NCBI GenBank assembly: GCA_029287335.1
Contig: JARFRI010000063.1
Span: 1 to 5,354, forward strand
Length of the DNA stretch: 5,354 bases
DNA from: Phycisphaera sp.
GTDB taxonomy: Bacteria > Planctomycetota > Phycisphaerae > Phycisphaerales > Phycisphaeraceae
Direction of reading: 5' to 3'
The notes under the pieces are model-generated. The model was not told the origin of the DNA. It ran no database searches and saw only the letters and a list, made by a program, of their open reading frames with translations. The translations under genes were made by a program, and so were the position numbers. This document shows, piece after piece, positions 1 to 5,353 of the stretch (the stretch's first letter is position 1; each line of letters begins with the position of its first letter).

Positions 1-177
1 TCGGCCGAGGCCGCTTCAGCGGCCGGGCGTCTGACCACGGTCTTCAATGACGGCCGAGTCGATTCGACAGTCCAAGGCGCGAACGCAGAACCGATGAAGC
101 CAACACCCAAACCCACCCCGCGTCGCCGATCCCGCCGCAAACCACCGAGTGGCCCGGGTCTATTTGACACCGATTGA
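1..177 (+). CDS. xseA: Exonuclease VII large subunit, C-terminal fragment
   Basis: This is the last 58 codons of a gene that begins before the window, read in frame from base 1 to the TGA at 175-177. The family makes the catalytic large subunit of exonuclease VII, a cytoplasmic nuclease that degrades single-stranded DNA from both ends. The visible part has the short beta-rich end typical of XseA (GRLTTVFNDGRVDSTV, about residues 9-24 of the fragment). A proline- and arginine-rich linker follows, and the protein ends in PGLFDTD. The catalytic region is not in the window. The best support is that xseB follows 38 bp downstream on the same strand, the usual order for this pair. The basic tail is a common addition and may contact DNA, which is inference. 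The assignment rests on the context and the short motif together. Confidence 0.82.
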   Translation, partial: SAEAASAAGRLTTVFNDGRVDSTVQGANAEPMKPTPKPTPRRRSRRKPPSGPGLFDTD

Positions 178-215
178 TTCAACCTTGCTGTACACCCCGC
201 GTTAAACTTCCAACC

Positions 216-458
216 ATGCCAAGCCCAACCACCGATAAAGAACCTAGCTTCGAAAAGTCCATCGACAAGCTCGAAGACCTGATCGAACAGATCGAGTCCG
301 GCGAAATTGGACTGGAACAAGCCATCGCCCAGTACGAGCAGGGACAAGCTCTGATTAAGCGATGCCAAGGCATCTTGGATAAGGCCGAGCGACGTATCGC
401 CGAATTGACTCAGGATGCCGATGGCGAGCCAGCGATTGATCAGGCGGACGAACAATAA
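216..458 (+). CDS. xseB: Exonuclease VII small subunit
   Basis: XseB is the small, non-catalytic subunit that binds in several copies along the helical arm of XseA to form exonuclease VII in the cytoplasm. The 80-residue product has the usual family length. It shows the helical-hairpin signature: SFEKSIDKLEDLIEQIESGE (11-30), then LEQAIAQYEQGQALIKRCQ (33-51) and a charged third segment KAERRIAEL (56-64). The ATG at 216 was chosen because the product then begins just before the conserved SFE motif. A TTG at 174 that overlaps the xseA stop codon would add 14 residues (MIQPCCTPRVKLPT) unlike the family. No clear Shine-Dalgarno site precedes the ATG, so translation may be coupled to xseA. The acidic tail after residue 66 is variable in the family. 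The stop codon touches the start of a palindromic repeat. Confidence 0.93.
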   Translation: MPSPTTDKEPSFEKSIDKLEDLIEQIESGEIGLEQAIAQYEQGQALIKRCQGILDKAERRIAELTQDADGEPAIDQADEQ

Positions 459-538
459 TGTGTAGCGGGTGACGCGGAGCGTCCCGTGCGACACATCGAA
501 GGCAACCGAGTGGGACGCTTCGCGTCACCCGCTACATA
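459..538. repeat. Inverted pair of REP-like palindromes (family A)
   Basis: Two 25-nt arms, 461-485 and 512-536, are reverse complements except at one position (G477 opposite T520, which can still pair as G:U in RNA). The pairing extends outward to 459/538. A 26-nt loop (486-511) separates them. Each arm is itself an imperfect hairpin. In the first, GTAG (462-465) precedes CGG, a GT bulge, GACGC, a GGA loop, GCGTC and CCG (466-486). The second arm has the same layout on the minus strand with a GAA loop. A GTAG tetranucleotide in front of a bulged hairpin is the known layout of repetitive extragenic palindromes mobilised by REP-associated tyrosine transposases (RAYTs), and two in inverted orientation resemble a BIME. 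No transposase lies nearby. In the mRNA it could protect or stall the xseAB 3' end, but no T-tract follows, so it is not a standard terminator. Confidence 0.82.
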
Positions 539-554
539 GGGATGGATACGGTTT

Positions 555-560
555 AGGAAA
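555..560 (+). promoter_or_regulatory. Shine-Dalgarno site of the prepilin peptidase gene
   Basis: AGGAAA lies with its AGGA core (555-558) 7 nt before the ATG at 566. It supports that ATG as the start. The site lies outside the preceding palindromic repeat, so the repeat hairpin would not cover it. Confidence 0.65.
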
Positions 561-565
561 TACGC

Positions 566-1801
566 ATGACGCCGCACTGGGTCTGGCTGACCTTCATCAC
601 GATCACTGGCGCCAATGTCGGCAGCTTCCTCAACGTCGTTGTCTATCGCTTGCCTGCGGGGATCTCGCTGGTGACCCCGCCCTCGCGATGCCCGCACTGC
701 GAGCACCAACTCTCAATGTGGCGGATGGAGAACGTGCCGATCTTTGGTTGGCTCTGGCTGGCGGGTAAGTGCCGAAAGTGCAAGGCCCCGATCAGCATCC
801 AGTACCCGCTGGTCGAGTTGCTCACCGCGATCCTCTTTGGCGGCAGCTACATCTTGTTCTACATGGTCGATGGTTGGCGGCCGCCGATGGGTAACCTCGG
901 CTTTGAGTTCACCGACACCTACCCGCTGTTCATTGTCTACCTCGTGATGATCGCCTGCCTCATCGCCGCGACGCTGATCGATGCGAAGCTCTACATCATC
1001 CCACTGAGTATTACGTGGGTCATCGCGCTGGTCGGCATCGTCGTGCTACCGGCTGCGGCGACCTTCGACATGCCCGCGATGGGTACGGTTGGCGCGTCGA
1101 TCCGCTACGAGCCTTTCGTCCCGATGGTCGGCCCGACCGGCGCGATGGTCGCTTGGTGTGGGGCCGCGGGTTTGCTCATCGCCGTCGTATTGCTTCGCCT
1201 GGGCATCCTCCCCGACAGCTTTGAGGGCGAAGTCGATGATGACGAACTCGACGAGAACGGCGACCTGCCCCCGCTCAAGCACCCCCGACTGGTCGCACTC
1301 AAAGAATGCATGTTCGTCGGCTTCCCGATGCTGGGCATGCTCGTCGGCCACTACATCGTCTCCCGCGACATGATCACCCAGCCCGAGATCACTGCTAGCG
1401 GCTGGTACTACGTCCTCGCGGGCTGCACGATGGGTTACCTCGTGGGCGGCGGGGCGATCTGGGCCTGTCGAATCCTCGGGACGCTGGCCTTTGGCAAAGA
1501 AGCGATGGGCCTGGGCGATGTTCACCTGCTCGGGGCGATCGGTGTTGTGCTGGGCTGGCACGAGGTCGTTTTCCTCTCCATCTTCATCGCACCGATCCTC
1601 GCGATCCTCGTGACCGCCGCCCTTGCCATCGCCGCGTCACTGAAAAACGGTGTCGCCCGGGTCATCCCCTACGGCCCGTACCTCGCGGCCGCCGCCCTCA
1701 TCGTCCTGTTCTTCGGCATCGAGCGCGTGGACCTTTTTGGCATTTACACCACTTTGATGGGCAACCCCGATAGCGGTATCTCGCCGCTTTTTGTACCCTA
1801 G
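566..1801 (+). CDS. Prepilin peptidase (aspartic protease family A24, PilD/GspO-like)
   Basis: Enzymes of this family sit in the inner membrane, cut the leader from type IV prepilins or type II secretion pseudopilins, and often N-methylate the new N-terminus. The 411-residue product has all the hallmarks: GSFLNVVVYRLP (19-30); two CxxC pairs (C42/C45 and C69/C72) of the N-terminal DiS-P-DiS domain; PISIQYPLVELLTA (75-88); the first catalytic aspartate D139 in TLIDAKLYIIP; the second, D318, in GLGDVH; and IPYGPYLA (367-374). About eight or more hydrophobic segments are visible. H320 stands where lysine is usual in GxGDxK. The protein is about 120 residues longer than usual, and the extra length lies between the aspartates, including an acidic loop (219-233). 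No pilin or secretion gene is adjacent, so its substrates lie elsewhere. Whether it serves pili or secretion cannot be told. Confidence 0.93.
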   Translation: MTPHWVWLTFITITGANVGSFLNVVVYRLPAGISLVTPPSRCPHCEHQLSMWRMENVPIFGWLWLAGKCRKCKAPISIQYPLVELLTAILFGGSYILFYMVDGWRPPMGNLGFEFTDTYPLFIVYLVMIACLIAATLIDAKLYIIPLSITWVIALVGIVVLPAAATFDMPAMGTVGASIRYEPFVPMVGPTGAMVAWCGAAGLLIAVVLLRLGILPDSFEGEVDDDELDENGDLPPLKHPRLVALKECMFVGFPMLGMLVGHYIVSRDMITQPEITASGWYYVLAGCTMGYLVGGGAIWACRILGTLAFGKEAMGLGDVHLLGAIGVVLGWHEVVFLSIFIAPILAILVTAALAIAASLKNGVARVIPYGPYLAAAALIVLFFGIERVDLFGIYTTLMGNPDSGISPLFVP

Positions 1802-1847
1802 TTACAGTCTGTCCTCCACAGGCGGCTGAGCCGCTGACCAACTTGCG

Positions 1848-1853
1848 AAAGGA
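1848..1853 (+). promoter_or_regulatory. Shine-Dalgarno site of the OmpA-family lipoprotein gene
   Basis: AAAGGA ends 7 nt before the ATG at 1861. It decides the start: an in-frame TTG at 1843 would put this site inside the coding region and add charged residues (MRKDSA) before the lipoprotein signal peptide. Confidence 0.75.
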
Positions 1854-1860
1854 TTCCGCA

Positions 1861-2529
1861 ATGCAAACTCCCTTCATCAAACAACCGGCCGTCCTACTAC
1901 TCGTGCTTCTCGCCCTGACCTCCATTGGCTGCCAGCGCTCCGTCGCCGAACGCAACGCGCTCATGGATCAGAACCGCGAAGCTCAGGCCGAGATCGACCG
2001 CCTCCGCATGGCCAACGACTCACTGCTCGCCGACCTCGCCTCGGCCAACAGCGAGATCTCGCGACTGATCGCTGAGAACGCAAGCCTCCGCTCCGCCCGG
2101 GCAACGCCGACCCCGACGACCAACCAGGGCAACACCGGCTTTGAAGGCATCAAGGACGTCGACTCGGAACGCAGTGGTAACCTCGTCACCGTCCGCGTCG
2201 CCAGCGACATCCTGTTCTCCTCGGGTAAGATCGATCTCAAGTCCACCGCCAAGCGCACCCTCTCGGATGTTGCTGGCGTACTGCAGTCCAAGTACGGCGG
2301 CAAGACCATCCGCGTCGAAGGCTACACCGACACCGACCCGATCAAGAAGTCCGGCTGGAAGGACAACCTCGAACTATCCTTGCAACGTTCCGCCGCAGTT
2401 CACCGCTACCTGCAACAGCAGGGCGTCGATGCGGAACGCATGTACGCCGCAGGCTTCGGCGCGACGAACACGCTGGGCTCAAAAGCCGCCAGCCGACGCG
2501 TCGAGATCGTCGTCGTACTTAGCGAGTGA
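1861..2529 (+). CDS. OmpA/MotB-family peptidoglycan-binding lipoprotein
   Basis: This is probably a lipid-anchored outer-membrane protein that binds peptidoglycan. The 222-residue product starts with a short signal peptide (K8, hydrophobic core VLLLVLLALT at 11-20) and a lipobox-like TSIGC with the lipidated cysteine at C24. Residues about 26-78 form a likely coiled coil with regularly spaced leucines and isoleucines. A Pro/Thr-rich linker (82-90) joins it to an OmpA C-terminal domain (about 106-220). There, GYTDTDP (154-160) and ELSLQRSAAVHRYL (171-184) carry the aspartate and arginine (D157, R176) expected to bind diaminopimelate, and SRRVEI (211-216) is the usual end motif. The DPIKKSGWKDNLELS stretch resembles MotB-type domains more than classical Pal. 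It lies 59 bp after the peptidase gene on the same strand. Tol genes and motA are not in the window, so a Pal role is unproven. Confidence 0.88.
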   Translation: MQTPFIKQPAVLLLVLLALTSIGCQRSVAERNALMDQNREAQAEIDRLRMANDSLLADLASANSEISRLIAENASLRSARATPTPTTNQGNTGFEGIKDVDSERSGNLVTVRVASDILFSSGKIDLKSTAKRTLSDVAGVLQSKYGGKTIRVEGYTDTDPIKKSGWKDNLELSLQRSAAVHRYLQQQGVDAERMYAAGFGATNTLGSKAASRRVEIVVVLSE

Positions 2530-2541
2530 GGCGGCAAGCTC

Positions 2542-2640
2542 GGGTGCCACATAACTGCCACAGGCAGCTATGTGCCCAGTGCTTTGTCGGATCGTTAGGG
2601 CAGTTTGCACACAGCTTGCTGCGCAAGTTGTGTGGCACCC
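2542..2640. repeat. Inverted pair of REP-like palindromes (family B)
   Basis: This element fills most of the spacer before hisH. Its ends, 2542-2556 and 2626-2640, are 15-nt inverted repeats starting GGGTGCCACA with one T/G wobble. Each end is also a local hairpin with 12-bp arms and a 3-nt loop: 2548-2559 with 2563-2574 (loop ACA), and 2608-2619 with 2623-2634 (loop TGC). Read inward from each end, both units are GGGTGC followed by the stem. They share one A opposite C at the same stem position, and three stem pairs differ between them with both partners changed. This marks two diverged copies of one folded unit. The sequence is unrelated to the repeat at 459-538. The second hairpin ends 28 nt before the hisH ATG, so it could affect hisH expression if transcribed. 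No transposase is present and no T-tract follows. Confidence 0.8.
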
Positions 2641-2662
2641 CGTCCATCGCAATCGGATTACC

Positions 2663-3313
2663 ATGATCGGCATCGTCAACTATGGCATGGGCAACCTCCG
2701 CTCGGTGCAGAAGGCACTGGAGCGCGTGGGTACACAGGCTCAGATCATCGACAAGCCCGAACAGATCGAAACCGCAGAGCGATTGATCCTGCCCGGCGTC
2801 GGTGCGTTCGCTGACGGCATGATGCACCTGCGCGACTGCGGCATGGTCGAGCCATTGATGCAATACGCTAAGAGCGGCCAACCGCTTATGGGCATCTGTC
2901 TAGGCATGCAACTGCTGTTCGATTCGTCGGCCGAGGATGCTCCGTCGATCGTTGAGTCGGTGAAAGGCTTGGGCATCTTGCCGGGCCAAGTCGTTCGCTT
3001 CCAGGAAGACCAAGGCCCGGACAAGCCCCGGCTCAAAGTCCCGCACATGGGCTGGAACCAGATCGACTTCGCTACGGATGTTCCCTTGTTTGAAGGCTTG
3101 TCGGCCGGCGACCATGTCTACTTCGTCCACGGCTACTACTGCGTGCCCGAAGACCATAAAGACATTGCCGCAACGACCGACTATGGCCAACCCTACTGTT
3201 CGGCCGTGCATCGCGGCAACGTCTGGGCCACCCAGTTCCACCCCGAGAAGTCGCAACACGTCGGCCTGCGAATCCTCGAAAACTTCGCCAAGGCGGAATT
3301 GGTGCAGGCTTGA
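2663..3313 (+). CDS. hisH: Imidazole glycerol phosphate synthase, glutamine amidotransferase subunit
   Basis: HisH hydrolyses glutamine and channels the ammonia to HisF, which makes imidazole glycerol phosphate and AICAR in histidine biosynthesis in the cytoplasm. The 216-residue product matches the family length and is a class I glutamine amidotransferase: IVNYGMGNLRSV (4-15), the oxyanion-strand motif LPGVGAF (43-49), the nucleophile elbow GICLGMQLLF with C79, PHMGWN (127-132), YFVHGYY (153-159), and the catalytic H193 and E195 in QFHPEKSQ. The ATG at 2663 was chosen because the family begins at MIGIVNYG. Upstream in-frame codons run through the palindromic repeat. Only a weak GGA (2655-2657) precedes the start. 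No other his gene is adjacent, so the pathway genes are dispersed here. The next gene starts 2 bp after the stop, indicating co-transcription. Confidence 0.96.
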   Translation: MIGIVNYGMGNLRSVQKALERVGTQAQIIDKPEQIETAERLILPGVGAFADGMMHLRDCGMVEPLMQYAKSGQPLMGICLGMQLLFDSSAEDAPSIVESVKGLGILPGQVVRFQEDQGPDKPRLKVPHMGWNQIDFATDVPLFEGLSAGDHVYFVHGYYCVPEDHKDIAATTDYGQPYCSAVHRGNVWATQFHPEKSQHVGLRILENFAKAELVQA

Positions 3314-3315
3314 CG

Positions 3316-4410
3316 ATGGTGACAGAGCAAAGCCATAACGACGCTGCCGTCTTCCCGCTGCTCGCTGATCCGCAAGGCTATGTCGCGTGTCCCTGGGACC
3401 TCGGCCATGACGCCAAGCGACGCGACTACTGGCTAGGCGTATTCCGTCGGCAGTGGGTGTCGCTTTTACAACACGCGAAAAGCGAGGCGGAGGATCGCGG
3501 TGTTGATGCGACACAGGCGTGTGAGCATGCGAATCAATTGTTCGGCGGTTACCTCAATCAAGTCACCCGCGACCCGCTGGCCTTTGGCCGCCTCGATGTG
3601 CTATCGATCTGTAAGCACCGCGAGCAGGCCTTGCGTGCTGCCGGGATTGCCGATCCTTACCGCCTGCTCAAGGAATCCGAGAACGAGCGGGCCTTGGCCT
3701 TGCTGCCCGCGTTAATCAAAGAGCTTGATAGAGCGTCCGATACCGACCGCGATCGCCTCATCATCGAGGGTGTCTTTGCAGGCAACATCTTCGACATGGG
3801 GGCCGAGCATACGCAGAAGATGTTTGAAGAGGGCTCGGTTGATTTCGGCTCCGTGCGTGCCAAGCTTAAGCCCCGCCCATGGAAGCATGATGCGCTGGAT
3901 GCGTGGTCGGCACGTCTGAAAGAAAAGCCGTATCAAGCCGCGGTCTTGTTCGTCGATAACGCGGGGCCCGATGTCGTCCTGGGTATGATCCCGCTAGCCC
4001 GTTACCTGCTGCAGCAAGGCACAGCCGTCGTTCTGTCCGCCAACACCGAGCCCTCGCTCAACGATGTCACACACAACGAACTGGCCGTTCTGATCGACCG
4101 CATCACGGCGTTCGACCCGGTGATCGCGAAAGCCTTGCAAGCCAGACAACTCCGCCTCGTCGAGTCGGGCAACTGGGCTCCATTAATGGACCTGACGATG
4201 GTCAGCCCTCAGCTTGCAGCGGCATGTGATGAGCTGCCGATCGACTTGGTCGTGCTCGAAGGCATGGGGCGATCGATGGAGTCCAACCCGCACTGCAAGC
4301 TGGCATGCGATTGTCTTCGATTGGCAATGGTCAAAGACTTAGGCGTTGCGGAGAGCTTTGATGCCGAGTTGTTCGATCTGGTCATGCGGTATGAGCAGGC
4401 TGATGCATGA
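3316..4410 (+). CDS. DUF89 metal-dependent phosphatase, PANK4-like subfamily
   Basis: DUF89 proteins (also called ARMT1-like or damage-control phosphatases) are metal-dependent enzymes that remove phosphate from sugar phosphates or from damaged metabolites. The subfamily including the C-terminal domain of animal PANK4 acts on 4'-phosphopantetheine and its oxidised forms. The 364-residue product shows VACPWDLG (23-30), an N-terminal helical part with REQALRAAGIADPYRLLKES (102-121), then GVFAGNIFDMGA (152-163), FVDNAGPDVVLG (212-223), SANTEPSLNDVT (241-252) and LEGMGRSMESN (314-324). D214, N215 and D250 are the likely metal ligands by family comparison. No kinase domain is attached, unlike PANK4. 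The ATG at 3316 is preferred. A TTG at 3310 overlapping the hisH stop adds only two residues. The 2-bp spacing to hisH implies one operon. The natural substrate cannot be read from the sequence. Confidence 0.85.
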   Translation: MVTEQSHNDAAVFPLLADPQGYVACPWDLGHDAKRRDYWLGVFRRQWVSLLQHAKSEAEDRGVDATQACEHANQLFGGYLNQVTRDPLAFGRLDVLSICKHREQALRAAGIADPYRLLKESENERALALLPALIKELDRASDTDRDRLIIEGVFAGNIFDMGAEHTQKMFEEGSVDFGSVRAKLKPRPWKHDALDAWSARLKEKPYQAAVLFVDNAGPDVVLGMIPLARYLLQQGTAVVLSANTEPSLNDVTHNELAVLIDRITAFDPVIAKALQARQLRLVESGNWAPLMDLTMVSPQLAAACDELPIDLVVLEGMGRSMESNPHCKLACDCLRLAMVKDLGVAESFDAELFDLVMRYEQADA

Positions 4411-4425
4411 CGATTCCAATCGCCC

Positions 4426-5328
4426 TCATGCAGGCTTGGTTTCTTCCTCAACCATCTTAAGCACCGCTTGCCGCAGGTTTCGTGTGATAGCACCAACTTT
4501 GCCATCACCGATGTCTTTTTGTTCGACCGCGATGACGGGCAGCACCTTCCAGTTCGAGTTGGTCAGGAACACCTCGTCTGCATCGAGCAGGTCCTCGACC
4601 GTGAGCATGCGCTTCTGAACGGTAATGCTTTGTGCTTGGGCGGCTTCGATCACCGCCTCGCGCGTCACGCCCGGCAGCACCGGCGCGGGCAGGGCGTCGG
4701 GTTTTTCTTCGCCGCGCGCGATCGGGGTCAGCAGTTCACCGTCCTTCACGAGCATGATGTTCGACACCGCGCCGCTGGCTAGGTGGTTGGTTACGTTCAG
4801 CCAGATCGCCTCGGCACAGTCGGTCGCCGCGGCTTGTCGTAGCGAACGCAGACGCGTCCAATAGTTGAGTGTCTTATGGCCAGCAGTGATGTCGAAGGGG
4901 TTGGCGCCCTGGCCGTACAGCCGGACGCGGACGCCCTGATCGAAATAGCCCGGGGCAAACGCAGTGGGTTGGCTGGCCTGGATGCAGACGGTTTGCCGGA
5001 CCTGCATCGCCTCTTGTCCGTCGCTGCCCTTGAGCATGGAGAGCGTCCCGGCCGTGACGGTCAGGCGCAGTCGAGCGTTCTCGAGTTGGTTGGCGGCAAG
5101 TGTCTGCTGGACCGCTTCGGCAAGCGGGGCGGTCGCCATGTCCGGGGCCAGCCCGAGTTCTGCGGCCGAACGCTTGATCCGGGCGAGGTGGCGGTCGAGG
5201 CGAAACACCTTGCCGTGCGTGGCGAACATCGTCTCGAACAGGCCCACCGCGTGCTGGAAACCAGCATCCTGAACGGAAACGAGGGCTTGCGAGTCGTCGA
5301 GTATTTGGCCGTTGAGGTAGGTTTTCAT
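4426..5328 (-). CDS. Class IV PLP-dependent aminotransferase / aminodeoxychorismate lyase-like protein
   Basis: Fold-type IV PLP enzymes include branched-chain aminotransferase, D-amino-acid aminotransferase and 4-amino-4-deoxychorismate lyase (PabC, which makes p-aminobenzoate for folate). The 300-residue product has VSVQDAGFQHAVGLFETM (17-34), RLDRHLARIKRSAAELGL (43-60) with R50 as probable PLP-phosphate ligand, the PLP lysine K152 in AGHKTLNYWTRLRS, SGAVSNIMLV (185-194), LPGVTREAV (218-226) and DEVFLTNS (251-258). Two sites are odd. The usual glutamate of the EGxxSN motif is S185, and the common YGDG before FE is HAVG (26-29). PabC-like activity is a fair guess from overall style, but the substrate class is unclear. 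No Shine-Dalgarno site precedes the ATG, and a run of C tracts in the transcript sense directly abuts it. The gene converges on the DUF89 gene with 15 bp between stops and no clear terminator. Confidence 0.87.
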   Translation of the reverse strand: MKTYLNGQILDDSQALVSVQDAGFQHAVGLFETMFATHGKVFRLDRHLARIKRSAAELGLAPDMATAPLAEAVQQTLAANQLENARLRLTVTAGTLSMLKGSDGQEAMQVRQTVCIQASQPTAFAPGYFDQGVRVRLYGQGANPFDITAGHKTLNYWTRLRSLRQAAATDCAEAIWLNVTNHLASGAVSNIMLVKDGELLTPIARGEEKPDALPAPVLPGVTREAVIEAAQAQSITVQKRMLTVEDLLDADEVFLTNSNWKVLPVIAVEQKDIGDGKVGAITRNLRQAVLKMVEEETKPA

Positions 5329-5353
5329 GGGGTCTGGGGTTTAGGGGTTGGGG
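5329..5353 (+). other. Canonical G-quadruplex motif next to a start codon
   Basis: Four runs of exactly four G lie at 5329-5332, 5336-5339, 5344-5347 and 5350-5353, with loops TCT, TTTA and TT. This fits the standard intramolecular G-quadruplex pattern with short loops. The first run touches the complement of the start codon of the minus-strand aminotransferase gene (5326-5328). The G-rich strand is therefore the template strand for that gene and the transcript carries the C runs. Whether it folds in the cell, or is part of a longer repeat, cannot be judged because the window ends at 5354. Confidence 0.6.

Noticed and set aside
9..24. Seven-bp perfect palindrome with a two-base gap (GGCCGCT/AGCGGCC)
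   Set aside because: It lies inside the xseA coding region in an Ala/Gly-rich stretch, so composition explains it.
174..215. TTG at 174, overlapping the xseA stop codon, as the xseB start
   Set aside because: It adds a cysteine- and proline-containing stretch unlike XseB. The ATG at 216 gives the family length. Coupling through the overlap cannot be excluded.
459..538. The repeat pair as a Rho-independent terminator of xseAB
   Set aside because: No run of T follows either arm, and the internal bulged hairpins with GTAG heads fit a REP element better.
1046..1561. 171-residue open frame on the minus strand inside the prepilin peptidase gene
   Set aside because: Its composition is rich in His, Asp, Arg and Ala, as expected from the antisense of GC-rich coding DNA, it shows no motifs, and the plus-strand gene is certain.
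1821..1835. Hairpin GGCGGC-TGA-GCCGCT between the prepilin peptidase and lipoprotein genes
   Set aside because: The stem has only five GC pairs plus a wobble and no T-tract follows. Such short GC palindromes are expected by chance at this base composition.
2900..3514. 204-residue open frame on the minus strand across hisH and the DUF89 gene
   Set aside because: It is antisense to two well-supported genes and has no recognisable domain.
4411..4425. Bidirectional terminator between the convergent stops (CGATTCCAATCG)
   Set aside because: The stem is only four to five bp with almost no loop, and no T-tract is present on either strand.
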